A stretch of 36,581 nt of DNA from Burkholderiales bacterium (GCA_947487165.1 CANKWX010000040.1:1-36581), one strand, 5' to 3'. Numbered from the stretch's first letter, positions 18,143 to 28,100 are shown. Translations and numbers: made by a program. Notes: a model not told the origin generated them from the sequence alone.

Positions 18143-19384
18143 ATGAAGGTATCTGCCGCAATCAGCGGCCGCAGAACACTTGGCGCGCTGTTCGCTGGCG
18201 TGCTGATGCTGGGTCTGTCGATGGGTCTGTCGGGCTGCAAGGACGCAAAGGTTGTTGTGGCACCCGAGCCGCCTGCGGTGACGGTGGCCAAGCCGGGCCG
18301 AGAGGTCGTGGCCAACTATCTCGATTTCACCGGCAATACCGCGGCGGTCCGAACGGTGACCGTTGTGGCACGCGTAGAAGGCTATCTCCAGAAAATCCAT
18401 TTCGTGGATGGTCAGCCGGTGAAGAAGGGCGATCTGCTCTTTACGCTGCAGCAGGAGCAATACATCGCCCAGCTCAAGCAGGCCAAGGCGCAGCTCGATG
18501 GCCAGATGGCGTCCTACAAGCACGCCGAAATCGAATTGCCGCGCTACCAGCGCCTGGTCGCTCAGGATGCGGCCACGCAAACGCAGGTCGATCAGTGGCA
18601 GTCTAAAAAAGATCAGGCGGCGGCCGGCGTGGCCTCGGCCAAAGCACAAATTGATCTCGCCGAGTTGAACCTGAGTTACACGCTCATTCGTTCGCCGATG
18701 GACGGGCGCATCGGCCGCCACCTGATTGATGTCGGCAATCTGGTTGGGGGGGCCGGGCAACCGACCACCCTTGCCCAGATCGACCAGATCGATCCCCTTT
18801 ATGTCTACTTCACCATCGACCAGCGCGAGTTGCTGGCACTTGCCGGACGTCAGCGCACTGCCAATCCGCAGTTGCTGACGCAGGGCAGGATTCCGGCGAA
18901 CTTCGGGCTGGTGAACGAGGAGGGCTTTCCGCACAAGGGCTATCTCGACTTTGCCGCGCTCGATGTGTCGTCCACCACCGGGACGCTGCAAATGCGAGCG
19001 GTCTGGCCGAATCCTCAGCAGAAAACCCTGCCGGGTCTTTTCACGCGGGTTCGGGTCACGGCACTCGAGAAAACCGATGCCCTGCTGGTGCCGGGCGATG
19101 CGGTGCGATTTGATCAGCAGGGTGAATACCTGCTGGTGGTCGGTGCCAATAATGTCGTCGAGCGCCGAGGCGTCAAGGTCGGGCTGCAGATGGGCGACAA
19201 GCTCGTGATTCGGGATGGGCTTGGCGCGGATGATTCGGTGGTCGTCGAGGGCTTGCTTCGGGCAGTGCCGGGCCAGAAGGTCACGCCAAAGCCTGCTGTC
19301 AATGCAGCCGCCTCGGATAAGCCGGCGCCTGCCAGCCAGACTCAAGCCGCGGTCAGGCCAGCCGGCGAAGGCCCGGCGAAGTGA
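18143..19384 (+). CDS. RND efflux periplasmic adaptor (membrane fusion) lipoprotein
   Basis: The adaptor bridges pump and channel in the periplasm. I choose ATG 18143 over an in-frame ATG at 18113 because GAGGGA (18131-18136) precedes it and the protein then starts with a clean lipoprotein signal peptide ending LSGC. The lipoyl half-motifs VEGYLQKIHFVDGQPVKKGD and YTLIRSPMDGRIGRH flank an alpha-hairpin. A beta-barrel (IDQIDPLYVYFTIDQRE) and a membrane-proximal domain follow. It has 413 residues. The stop TGA overlaps the GTG start of the first pump gene (GTGA), so the two are coupled. Confidence 0.94.
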   Translation: MKVSAAISGRRTLGALFAGVLMLGLSMGLSGCKDAKVVVAPEPPAVTVAKPGREVVANYLDFTGNTAAVRTVTVVARVEGYLQKIHFVDGQPVKKGDLLFTLQQEQYIAQLKQAKAQLDGQMASYKHAEIELPRYQRLVAQDAATQTQVDQWQSKKDQAAAGVASAKAQIDLAELNLSYTLIRSPMDGRIGRHLIDVGNLVGGAGQPTTLAQIDQIDPLYVYFTIDQRELLALAGRQRTANPQLLTQGRIPANFGLVNEEGFPHKGYLDFAALDVSSTTGTLQMRAVWPNPQQKTLPGLFTRVRVTALEKTDALLVPGDAVRFDQQGEYLLVVGANNVVERRGVKVGLQMGDKLVIRDGLGADDSVVVEGLLRAVPGQKVTPKPAVNAAASDKPAPASQTQAAVRPAGEGPAK

Positions 19385-22300
19385 GTATCTCGGCATTTTT
19401 CGTCGAGCGGCCGATCCTCTCCAATGTCGTCGCGATCATTACGGTCGTCCTCGGCGTGGTCTGCCTGCTGACGCTGCCGGTCTCGCAATATCCCCAGATT
19501 GTTCCGCCAACGATCCAGATCACGACCTCCTATCCCGGGGCGAGTGCCGAGGTGGTCGCGACCACCGTCGGCATTCCGATCGAGCAGGCGGTCAACGGGA
19601 TCGAGGGATCGTTTGCGCTCAGCTCGAGCAGTGGCAGCGATGGCAGCTATGTTCTGACCCTGAGCTTCAATGTCGGCACCGACCTGAACAATTCGGTGGC
19701 ACTGGTTCAAAACGCGGTCAACAGTGCGGTCGCGCAACTGCCTCAGGCAGTTCAGACACAAGGTGTCATCGTCCAGAAAGTCAGCACGAATGTGCTGATG
19801 ATCGGAAGCCTCTATTCTAAGGACGGCCGCTACGACGAGACCTTCCTGAGCAACTACGCGATCATCAATCTGCAGAGCCCGCTTGCGCGGCTCCCCGGGG
19901 TCGGTCAGGTCCAGATTCTGGGGGCCGGCCCCTACAGCATGCGCATCTGGCTCGATCCCCTCAAGCTGCAGTTCTATGGCCTGACCGCGACCGATGTCCA
20001 GAATGCAATCCAGGATCAGAATCTGCAGGTCGCCGGTGGTCAGCTCGGCGCAGCACCGGTGGCCTCCGATCAGCTGTTTCAGTTCACCGTCCTGACGCTG
20101 GGGCGACTCTCCGATGTCGGGCAGTTCGAAGACATCATTATCAAGAGCAGCACGGCCTCCAGCAACAGCAAGCAAGTCCAGACCGCGCCGTCGGCCGCGA
20201 TCGTGCGCCTGAAGGATATCGGCAGGGTCGATCTGAGCCAGCAGTCCTTCGGAACCTTCTCCAGTCTGAGCGGCAAGAAAGCGGCGCAGCTCAACATCTA
20301 CACCCTGCCGGGGGCCAACTCGCTGAAAGTGGCGGCTGAGGTCAGGCAGCTGATGGACCAGATGAGCGAGAAGTTTCCGCCAGGCCTCGAATACACCGCC
20401 CTGCTCGACAGCTCGGCCTTCATCAACGACTCGATCAGCGGCGTGTATACCGCGCTGATCGAGGCCGGCGTGCTGGTGTTGCTGGTCATCATGCTGTTCC
20501 TGCAGAACTTTCGCGCGATGCTGGTGCCGGCGATCACGGTGCCGGTCACGATCATCGGCACCTTTGCAGCGATGGCGGCACTCGGTTTTACCGTCAATCT
20601 GATGACCCTGTTCGCGCTGATTCTGGCGATCGGCATCGTGGTCGATGACTCGATCGTCATCGTCGAAAACACCGCTCGCTACATCGAGAAAGGCTTGAGC
20701 CCCAAGGACGCCGCCATCAAGGCGATGAGCGAACTGACCGGGCCGATCCTCGGCATCACGCTGGTGCTCACCTCGGTGTTTCTGCCGGCATCGTTTCTGC
20801 CCGGCATCACCGGTCAGATGTTTCGCCAGTTCGCCCTGGTCATTGCAGCCACCGCGATCATCAGCGCCATCAATGCCCTGACGCTCAACCCGACACAGTG
20901 CGCGCTCTACATGAAGCCGCATGACGGGGAGCGAAAGCTGAACTGGTTCTTTCGCGGATTCAACCGTGTCTATGACGCGATCGAAAACCGGTATATCGGC
21001 GTGGTCCGCTGGATGACCGTGCATCCGCGCAGCATGGTGGCGATGTACCTGATGATCGTCGGGCTTGCGGCAGTCGGCTTTACACGGCTGCCGACGGCCT
21101 TCTTGCCGATCGAAGACCAGGGCTACTGCATGGTGGTCGCCCAGTTGCCGCCGGGTGCTGCGCAGCCGCGATTGCGCGAACTGTCTGCCCAGATCGATTC
21201 AACCCTGGCAAAGACGCCCGGGGTCAAGGGATGGATTACCAGCGGCGGTTATTCGTCGCTCGATTCGGCAACCCTGTCCAATGTGCTGTCGGTCTATGTG
21301 GTCTATGAAGACTGGGACAAGCGACCGGCAGGATTCACTCAGGAGAACCTGGTTCGCGCCTTGCGCGAGCAGTTCCGCGACCTCCGCAAGGCCGATTTTG
21401 CGGTGGTCGTTCCGCCGCCGATCCCGGGCTTGGGTCAATCGGGCGGATTCCAGATGGTGCTGGAGGACCGCGGTGGCCTCGGGTTGCGGCCGTTCCAGGA
21501 GGTGGTTCGCGATGTGCTGGCCAAGGCCAAGCAGAACCCTCAGCTGGCCGAGGTCACCACATCGTTCAGTGCCGACAGCCCGCAGATCTTTCTCGATATC
21601 GACCGCACGATGGCCGAGTCGCTTGGTGTGAGCATCGACAACGTCTTTCAGACCCTGCAGACCTACCTCGGATCAACCTACGTCAATCAGTTCAACAAGT
21701 TCAACCAGAGCTTTCAGGTCAGGGTGCAGGCCGATTCGACGCATCGGCGCCAGCTCGACGATATCCGCTCGCTGTATGTGGCCAACCGCTCGGGCCAGAT
21801 GGTGCCGATGGGCGCCATCGTCAGTATCCGCAAGGTGCTGGGCTCCGATCTGAACACCCGCTTTAACCTCTATCCGTCGGCTGCCATCGTCGGTGATCCG
21901 GCGCCGGGCGTCAGTCCCGGTCAGGCCCTCGATGCGATGCAAAAGGTGGTCGAGGATGCGTTGCCGGCATCGGCAGGCTTTGACTGGACCGGCTTGTCCT
22001 ATCAGGAACGGCTGGGGGGCAATCAGGTCTATTTCATCTTCGCGCTATCGATCATCCTGGTGTTCCTGGTGCTGGCCGGTCAGTATGAAAGCTGGTCGGA
22101 CCCGGCGGTGGTGATTCTCACGGTGCCGATGGCGCTGGTGGGTATCGTGATTGCGCTGACGATTCGCGGATTCCCGGCCGATCTCTATACCCAGATCGGA
22201 CTCGTGCTGATGATTGCGCTCGCTGCAAAAAATGCCATTCTCATCGTGGAATTTGCGAAAGAACTTCGCGCAGAAGGCATGAGCCCGCAGGAGGCAGCGG

Positions 22301-22581
22301 TCGAAGCGGCCCACAAACGGTTCCGCCCGATTGTGATGACCTCGATCGCGTTCATTCTCGGCGTGGTGCCCTTGCTCACTGCGCAGGGTGCCGGTGCCGC
22401 CAGCCAGCAGGCACTTGGCACGGTGGTGTTCGGCGGCATGATGGCCTCGACGCTGATCGCGATTCCCTTTGTGCCTGGCTTTTACGTGATCATCGAAGGC
22501 TTTGTCTCACGCAGGCGTGAGCGCAAGCAGGCGGCCAACGTGATGGTTGCTGTTCCCGACGCCTCGAAGCCCGGTCGCTGA
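19381..22581 (+). CDS. RND multidrug efflux permease (HAE1/AcrB type), first copy
   Basis: This proton-driven inner-membrane pump has 1066 residues, a normal length. The N-terminus FFVERPILSNVVAI and the stretch QYPQIVPPTIQ are typical of AcrB-like pumps. The proton relay is intact: D422 and D423 in IGIVVDDSIVIVEN (TM4), plus the lysine in LAAKNAILIVEFAKELR and RPIVMTSIAFILGVVPLL further on. The start is GTG, overlapping the adaptor stop. It is about two-thirds identical by my hand count to the second pump over the first 190 or so aligned residues. Confidence 0.95.
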   Translation: MSISAFFVERPILSNVVAIITVVLGVVCLLTLPVSQYPQIVPPTIQITTSYPGASAEVVATTVGIPIEQAVNGIEGSFALSSSSGSDGSYVLTLSFNVGTDLNNSVALVQNAVNSAVAQLPQAVQTQGVIVQKVSTNVLMIGSLYSKDGRYDETFLSNYAIINLQSPLARLPGVGQVQILGAGPYSMRIWLDPLKLQFYGLTATDVQNAIQDQNLQVAGGQLGAAPVASDQLFQFTVLTLGRLSDVGQFEDIIIKSSTASSNSKQVQTAPSAAIVRLKDIGRVDLSQQSFGTFSSLSGKKAAQLNIYTLPGANSLKVAAEVRQLMDQMSEKFPPGLEYTALLDSSAFINDSISGVYTALIEAGVLVLLVIMLFLQNFRAMLVPAITVPVTIIGTFAAMAALGFTVNLMTLFALILAIGIVVDDSIVIVENTARYIEKGLSPKDAAIKAMSELTGPILGITLVLTSVFLPASFLPGITGQMFRQFALVIAATAIISAINALTLNPTQCALYMKPHDGERKLNWFFRGFNRVYDAIENRYIGVVRWMTVHPRSMVAMYLMIVGLAAVGFTRLPTAFLPIEDQGYCMVVAQLPPGAAQPRLRELSAQIDSTLAKTPGVKGWITSGGYSSLDSATLSNVLSVYVVYEDWDKRPAGFTQENLVRALREQFRDLRKADFAVVVPPPIPGLGQSGGFQMVLEDRGGLGLRPFQEVVRDVLAKAKQNPQLAEVTTSFSADSPQIFLDIDRTMAESLGVSIDNVFQTLQTYLGSTYVNQFNKFNQSFQVRVQADSTHRRQLDDIRSLYVANRSGQMVPMGAIVSIRKVLGSDLNTRFNLYPSAAIVGDPAPGVSPGQALDAMQKVVEDALPASAGFDWTGLSYQERLGGNQVYFIFALSIILVFLVLAGQYESWSDPAVVILTVPMALVGIVIALTIRGFPADLYTQIGLVLMIALAAKNAILIVEFAKELRAEGMSPQEAAVEAAHKRFRPIVMTSIAFILGVVPLLTAQGAGAASQQALGTVVFGGMMASTLIAIPFVPGFYVIIEGFVSRRRERKQAANVMVAVPDASKPGR

Positions 22582-22612
22582 GCCGGGCCACTGTCTTGAA
22601 CGCCCCGGTCTG

Positions 22613-25600
22613 ATGTCCAAGTTTTTCATCGAGCGGCCGATCCTCGCGAATGTCATCGCGATTGTGATGCTGCTGATCGGTGGTGTCTGTCTGAGTCAGA
22701 TGCCGGTTGCGCAATATCCCCAGATCGTGCCGCCCACGATTCAGGTCTCGACGATCTATTTCGGTGCCGACGCCCAGACAGTTGCCGACACCATTGCGAT
22801 TCCGATCGAGCGCGCGGTCAACGGGCTGGAAAACTCGATCTACATGCAGTCGAGCAGCGGCAGCGATGGCAGCTACACGCTGACCATCACGTTCTCGATT
22901 GGCAGTGACCTCAACAAGTCCTTGTCGCTGGTCCAGAACGCGGTCAGCAGCGCGGTGCCGCAACTGCCGCCGTCTATCGCCGCCCAGGGGGTCAATGTCC
23001 GCAAGGTCAGCACCAATATCCTGCTGATCGAGAGTCTCTATTCCAAGGACAATCGCTACGACGAAGTCTTTCTGAGCAACTACGCCGGCATCAATCTGGT
23101 CAGCCCCCTGCAGCGACTGCCTGGTGTCGGGCAGGTCTCGGTGCTGGGCGCCGGACCCTATGCGATGAGGGTCTGGCTGGACGCCAGCAAGATGCAGGCC
23201 TTCGGTGTGACCCCGCCGCAGGTCCAGAACGCGATCGCCTCGCAAAGCAACCAGATGGTCGGTGGGCAGATCGGTGGCCCGCCCACTGCTGACGGGCAGC
23301 TCTACCAGTTCACGGTCACCGCGCTGGGGCGGCTGACCGAAGTGCGACAGTTTGAAAACATCATCGTCAAAAGCGTGCCGCCGGCGTCGCAGCCGTCGAC
23401 AGCCAGTGCGCAGACTGCCGCACTGGTGCGCCTGAAGGATGTGGCGCGCATCGAACTCAGTCAGCAGAGCTACACCGTGTTTTCCGGGCTAAGCGGCAAG
23501 AAGGCGGCGCATGTGGCGATCTATGCGCTGCCCGGCGCCAATGCGCTTGAGGTTGCCGATATCGCGCGGGCCAAGATGAAGGAGCTGAGCAAGGTCTTCC
23601 CGCCGGGTCTGGAATACACCTCGCTCTACGACACGACGGTGTTCATCCAGGAGTCGATCGGTGCGGTCTACACCACGCTGATCGAAGCCGGTGTGCTGGT
23701 GCTGGCGGTGATCATGCTGTTCCTGCAAAACCCGCGTGCGATGCTGGTGCCGGCGGTCTCGATTCCGGTGACCATTGTCGGCAGTTTTGCGGCGATGGCG
23801 GCACTGGGATTTACCGTGAATCTGATGACGCTTTTTGCGCTGATTCTCGCGATTGGCATTGTGGTGGACGATGCCATCGTCATTGTCGAGAACACCTCGC
23901 GTTATATCGAGAAGGGCCTGAGCCCCAAGGACGCAGCCATCAAGGCGATGGGTGAGCTGACCGGTCCGATCCTGGGGATCACCCTGGTGCTGACCGCAGT
24001 GTTTCTGCCGGCCTCTTTTTTGCCAGGCATCACCGGTCAGATGTTCCGTCAGTTTGCGCTGGTGATCGCGGCCACCGCGATCCTGAGCGCCATCAGTGCG
24101 TTGACCCTGCAGCCGGCGCAATGCGCGCTCTATCTGAAAGCGCGACCGGCAGATTTTCGCGAGAACTGGTTTTATCGCGGTTTCAACCGGGGGTTCGCAG
24201 CGTTCGAGAATGTTTATCTTCGCCTGGTCAACTGGATGACCCAACGGCCCAAGCGCATGGCCGGCTTGTTCTTTGCGCTCGTCGGTTCGGCAGCGGTGGG
24301 CTTCTCGCTTTATCCGACCTCGCTGATGCCGCTGGAGGATCAGGGCTATTGCATCCTGATCGCCCGATTGCCGGCCGGGTCGTCGCAGGAACGGGTTCGC
24401 GAAACCGCGGCGGCGGTCGATGCGGTGCTGGGCGAGGAAAAGGCGGTCAAGGGCTGGGTGAGCATCGGCGGCTTTTCGGCCATCGATTCGGCCAAGGTTT
24501 CGAATGTCCTCACCACCTTCGTTGTTCTGACTGACTTCGACAAACGCCCGAAGGATTTTTCGCTGGTCAACTATCTCGGTGAACTGAACAAGCGCCTTGC
24601 CGAGGTGCCGCAGGCCAGCTTTGTGGTGATGCCGCCATCGCCGATCCCCGGGCTCGGAACCGCCTTCGGCTTTCAGATGATGATCGAGGATCGCGGCAAC
24701 CTCGGCACACGAGAGTTGCAGACCGCCACGAATGCGCTGCTGGATCAGGCGCGCGAGGAGCCCGGTTTGCTGCGCATGGGCTTTACCACTTTCGATGCCA
24801 ACAGCCCCAAGATCTCGATCGATATCGACCGCACGGCCGCGCGCAGCCAGGGCGTGCCGATCAAGGAGGTTTTGAGTGCGGTGCAGACCTATCTCGGCTC
24901 GAGCTATGTCAATACCTTCAACCAGTTCAATCAGAGTTTTCAGGTTCGGCTTCAGGGAGAGGCCGAATTTCGACGGCGTATCGAGGACATCCGCAAGCTG
25001 AACGTGATGAATACAAGCGGTCAGATGGTGCCGCTCGGGTCCCTCGCAAAAGTGGTGCCGGTCAGCGGCTCGGACCTGATCTACCGCTACAACCTCTATC
25101 CGGCAGCAGCGCTGATCGGTATTCCGACGCCCAAGTACAGCTCGGGTGAGGCCATGGACAAGATGGCCGAGCTGTCGAAGGAGGCGCTCCCACCGGGCGT
25201 CAGCTATGAGTGGACCGGTCTGGCCTATCAGGAAAAGCTGATGGGCAATCAGTCGGCGCTGCTCTTTGGCCTGTCGATCGTGCTGGTCTTCCTGATCCTG
25301 GCCGGGCAATACGAGAGTTGGCTCGACCCTGCCGCAGTGATTCTCACCGTGCCGATGTCGCTGGTCGGCATCCTCGTGGCACTGGTCATCCGCAAGTATC
25401 CGGTCGATATCTACACCCAGATCGGACTTGTGCTGATGATCGCGCTGGCCGCGAAGAACGCCATCCTGATCGTCGAGTTTGCGCGCGAGTTGCGCGAGGA
25501 GGGGATGCCTTCGGCTGAAGCGGTGATCGAAGCCACCCGCCGGCGTTTGCGGCCGATCATCATGACCTCGCTGGCCTTCATTCTCGGCGTGGTGCCGCTG

Positions 25601-25795
25601 CTGCAGGCTGATGGCGCCGGTTCGGCCAGCCAGCGTGCCCTGGGAACGGTGGTCTTCGGCGGCATGCTGGCTTCGACCCTGTTTGCGATTCCTTTCGTTC
25701 CGGTGTTCTACATCCTGATGCATCGGATCGGTGACCGGCTGCGCTCGGGCGGTCGCATCGTGCTGCCGGCAGCGCTCAGACGCCGACGCGGCTGA
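22613..25795 (+). CDS. RND multidrug efflux permease (HAE1/AcrB type), second copy
   Basis: A second full-length AcrB-like pump of 1060 residues lies 31 bp after the first. I place the start at ATG 22613 (MSKFFIERPILANVIAI), since the 22-residue extension upstream is not pump-like. The relay residues D419/D420 (IGIVVDDAIVIVEN), the lysine in LAAKNAILIVEFARELR and RPIIMTSLAFILGVVPLL are intact, so this copy should be active too. Four genes in a row (channel, adaptor, pump, pump) with a single adaptor suggest alternative homotrimers or a mixed trimer as in MdtBC or MuxBC. The sequence does not decide between these. Confidence 0.95.
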   Translation: MSKFFIERPILANVIAIVMLLIGGVCLSQMPVAQYPQIVPPTIQVSTIYFGADAQTVADTIAIPIERAVNGLENSIYMQSSSGSDGSYTLTITFSIGSDLNKSLSLVQNAVSSAVPQLPPSIAAQGVNVRKVSTNILLIESLYSKDNRYDEVFLSNYAGINLVSPLQRLPGVGQVSVLGAGPYAMRVWLDASKMQAFGVTPPQVQNAIASQSNQMVGGQIGGPPTADGQLYQFTVTALGRLTEVRQFENIIVKSVPPASQPSTASAQTAALVRLKDVARIELSQQSYTVFSGLSGKKAAHVAIYALPGANALEVADIARAKMKELSKVFPPGLEYTSLYDTTVFIQESIGAVYTTLIEAGVLVLAVIMLFLQNPRAMLVPAVSIPVTIVGSFAAMAALGFTVNLMTLFALILAIGIVVDDAIVIVENTSRYIEKGLSPKDAAIKAMGELTGPILGITLVLTAVFLPASFLPGITGQMFRQFALVIAATAILSAISALTLQPAQCALYLKARPADFRENWFYRGFNRGFAAFENVYLRLVNWMTQRPKRMAGLFFALVGSAAVGFSLYPTSLMPLEDQGYCILIARLPAGSSQERVRETAAAVDAVLGEEKAVKGWVSIGGFSAIDSAKVSNVLTTFVVLTDFDKRPKDFSLVNYLGELNKRLAEVPQASFVVMPPSPIPGLGTAFGFQMMIEDRGNLGTRELQTATNALLDQAREEPGLLRMGFTTFDANSPKISIDIDRTAARSQGVPIKEVLSAVQTYLGSSYVNTFNQFNQSFQVRLQGEAEFRRRIEDIRKLNVMNTSGQMVPLGSLAKVVPVSGSDLIYRYNLYPAAALIGIPTPKYSSGEAMDKMAELSKEALPPGVSYEWTGLAYQEKLMGNQSALLFGLSIVLVFLILAGQYESWLDPAAVILTVPMSLVGILVALVIRKYPVDIYTQIGLVLMIALAAKNAILIVEFARELREEGMPSAEAVIEATRRRLRPIIMTSLAFILGVVPLLQADGAGSASQRALGTVVFGGMLASTLFAIPFVPVFYILMHRIGDRLRSGGRIVLPAALRRRRG

Positions 25796-25837
25796 ACCCT
25801 TGATTCAGCGATCAACAACACAACAAGTAACGAAAAA

Positions 25838-26575
25838 TCAGACGCGCTGCCCACCATCGATCGGTATTTCCGCGCCTGTGATGTAAGCGGCCTTGGGGCT
25901 GCACAAGAACTCGATCAGGTCGACCACCTCACTCACCTCGCCCAGGCGGCGCATCGGAATGTTGTTGTCAACGATGGTCTGGGTGCCCGGTGAAAGGATT
26001 GATGTATTGATTTCGCCCGGCGCGATGGCGTTGACACGCACATTGAGAGACGCCATGTCGGCTGCCATTTCGCGAGTCAGGGCCGCCAGGGCTGCCTTCG
26101 ATGCGGCATAGGCGGCGCCTGCAAAGGGGTGAACCCGATAGGCGGCGATCGAACACAGGTTGACGACAGAGCCCCGTGCGTTGGAGAGCTCCTGAGCAAA
26201 GCCACGCGTCAGGATCAGCGGCGCGTAGAAGTTGATGTTGTACATCTCTTGCCAGACCTTGAGGTCGGTGGTCAAAGAGTTGACGCGTTCCCCAGACGCC
26301 CCTTTAGGCGAGATGCCGGCGTTGTTGATCAGTGCGTGTAATTTAGAGCCGCCGAGCAGCGGGCGCAATGCGTCCACTGTCTTTGTAATCTGGTCCAGAT
26401 CCGACAGATCCAGCTCGACGTGTGTGTTGAACTCGTCGTTCCAGGGGCATTCCTTCGGCAAGGGGTATCGCGAGACAGTGATGACTCGCCAGTCCAGCGC
26501 ACGAAGCCGCTGCGCGACACCGTGTCCGATCCCACGGCTTGCGCCGGTGACGATAGCTGTCTTTTGTTCGATCAA
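25838..26575 (-). CDS. Short-chain dehydrogenase/reductase (classical SDR)
   Basis: This is an NAD(P)H-dependent oxidoreductase of 245 residues. Visible are the cofactor motif TGASRGIG (10-17), NNAG (84-87), catalytic S142, Y156 and K160 (AYAASK), and the C-terminal IPIDGG. The start is TTG at 26575, preceded at a good distance by AAGAGG. No better start exists before the cofactor motif. The start codon overlaps the stop of a possible 33-residue reading frame, which itself overlaps the flavoprotein gene, so the three appear coupled. It probably acts on the same substrate as the flavoprotein, but that substrate is unknown. Confidence 0.92.
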   Translation of the reverse strand: MIEQKTAIVTGASRGIGHGVAQRLRALDWRVITVSRYPLPKECPWNDEFNTHVELDLSDLDQITKTVDALRPLLGGSKLHALINNAGISPKGASGERVNSLTTDLKVWQEMYNINFYAPLILTRGFAQELSNARGSVVNLCSIAAYRVHPFAGAAYAASKAALAALTREMAADMASLNVRVNAIAPGEINTSILSPGTQTIVDNNIPMRRLGEVSEVVDLIEFLCSPKAAYITGAEIPIDGGQRV

Positions 26576-26673
26576 AGCAAAAGCCTCTTCACTTGGCGAC
26601 GCTGGCTCAGTACCTTGAACTCCTGGTGCTGAGGCAGGATCAGGTCGGGCGTCTCGCCTTTCGGCAGATTCAC
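26572..26673 (-). CDS. Possible 33-residue peptide between flavoprotein and SDR
   Basis: A GTG codon overlapping the flavoprotein stop (GTGA) opens a 33-codon frame beginning NLPKGETPDLILPQHQEF and rich in Arg/Lys near its end. It stops in the TTGA that starts the SDR gene. The exact stop/start overlaps at both ends argue that it is translated. I do not recognise the sequence. It could be a real small protein or the worn-down end of a larger gene. Confidence 0.4.
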   Translation of the reverse strand: MNLPKGETPDLILPQHQEFKVLSQRRQVKRLLL

Positions 26674-28100
26674 TGCCCGCTCAATAGTCTCTTCATGTTT
26701 CCCATCGCGCCCATCCCGTACTGCCTGATGTCCGCAACAGTGGCCAACTTCTCGGTCTCATCAGCGCTCAGATTGGCTGTCAGTTTGCCAAAGCCGTCCA
26801 GGCGTGTGTCGCGCATCCAATTGCGCAGGGACTTATCCGCGCTCCAGGCAAGCTGATTGGCCATGTTGCCCATCGTTGATTGCACCCAGCCGGCAATGTT
26901 GCGTGGGAATGGCACCGGCGTGCAGAGTTTGTTTTTGATGGCGTCATCGTCGTAATGGGCTTCCACATAGGCGCAAACCGCAGCGCTGAAGGTCACCATC
27001 GGCGCGCGCACGAGCTGGGGCACGATTTTGCCGGGTTGAAACATGGGCTCGGGGGCGTTGTAGCTGCCATCATTGGCTTGTACGGCCGAGGCAGTGCAAT
27101 CGATGTAGAGCGTTCCGCGCGGCATGGCCTGACGGCCTTGCTCCAGCACCACAGCGTCTGACTCGATAGCGCGCATGCGGCCTTTGCGAATCACTTGCGT
27201 GATCTGGCGCAGGATCTGTACCTCGCCTTCGGAGATCGTTGCGTAGTGAAACATGGTGGGTGTTTGCTTGCGGTCAATACGAAGCATTTGCCCGCAAGCC
27301 TCGAGACGCAAAAAAAGGTCCTCGATCGTTGCGGCCTGTGCAATGGCCTTGAGTTGCTGCGCCATGCCGCCAACCGAGTGCTGAAAAAACTCTTCGCCAG
27401 GTTGCGTGGTAAGGCGATTGACCAACCAGGAATCGCGCGGCACGACCCAGGAAACGGACCCCGCCGGAGCACCACAGCCCAGCAGCCACACCCCGACGTC
27501 CATCGCAGTTTTGCCGGCGCCGACAATGCAAAAGTGGGCCGGTGGCTCCTGGATGTTGTTCCAGATGTGGGTGAGTTGCGTGGGCGTAACGAGGCGCACA
27601 CCCTCTGCAACGCTGTACCTGGGCGCTGAAGTGGCGGGTACGTTGGGGCTGAAATAGCTTGCATCAACGCGCTTTTTGCGCACTTTCAGTGTCGTCACTT
27701 GCCCGGAGAGGATGGACTTCAGGTTTGCGCCATCAGCGCTCATTCCCATGAACATGCTGAGCGGCAGATAGCGCACCCTGCCACTAGGCAGCAACACCTG
27801 ATGCATCACTTTCTGAAAATAGCTGCTTACTTCGGCGCCGCTGGCCAGTTCGTAGAGTCCGGCGTTGTGACCGATGCTGTCTTTGCGGCCTGAGCCGAGC
27901 TCAAGCGAGTTCACACCATAAAAAGCCGATGGCTGATGCAGTCCAACAAATGGATAGGCATCGTTCCAGTGCCCGCCGGGTTGAGCATGCTTGTCTACGA
28001 TGGTGATGTGCGCGCCGCTTTCTTTCAGCAACGTGTCTGCAAACGACAGTCCCGTAGCGCCCGCACCAACAATCAGATAGTCAGTTTCAGTTGAGTGCAT
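26670..28100 (-). CDS. FAD/NAD(P)-binding flavoprotein (monooxygenase-like)
   Basis: This protein of 476 residues has two dinucleotide-binding motifs, YLIVGAGATG (8-17, FAD) and CIVGAGKTAMDVG (about 191-203, NAD(P)). PGGHWNDAYPFVGLHQPSAF lies between them, a layout like flavin monooxygenases and related pyridine-nucleotide oxidoreductases. The FMO fingerprint FxGxxxHxxxY/F is not clearly present, so I do not call it a Baeyer-Villiger enzyme. It is first in a coupled unit with the small frame and the SDR. The ribosome site is weak. The exact reaction is unknown. Confidence 0.85.
   Translation of the reverse strand: MHSTETDYLIVGAGATGLSFADTLLKESGAHITIVDKHAQPGGHWNDAYPFVGLHQPSAFYGVNSLELGSGRKDSIGHNAGLYELASGAEVSSYFQKVMHQVLLPSGRVRYLPLSMFMGMSADGANLKSILSGQVTTLKVRKKRVDASYFSPNVPATSAPRYSVAEGVRLVTPTQLTHIWNNIQEPPAHFCIVGAGKTAMDVGVWLLGCGAPAGSVSWVVPRDSWLVNRLTTQPGEEFFQHSVGGMAQQLKAIAQAATIEDLFLRLEACGQMLRIDRKQTPTMFHYATISEGEVQILRQITQVIRKGRMRAIESDAVVLEQGRQAMPRGTLYIDCTASAVQANDGSYNAPEPMFQPGKIVPQLVRAPMVTFSAAVCAYVEAHYDDDAIKNKLCTPVPFPRNIAGWVQSTMGNMANQLAWSADKSLRNWMRDTRLDGFGKLTANLSADETEKLATVADIRQYGMGAMGNMKRLLSGQ

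Noticed and set aside
19342-21024. 560-codon open frame antisense to the first RND pump
   Set aside because: Same reasoning as the previous entry; no ribosome site or recognisable domain.
23489-25723. 744-codon open frame antisense to the second RND pump
   Set aside because: Composition (His, Arg, Gln-rich) is that of a reverse-strand artefact, and the pump on the + strand has all family motifs.
25792-25808. CTGAA/TTCAG inverted repeat after the second pump as a terminator
   Set aside because: The stem is only 5 bp, without GC strength or a U-tract.
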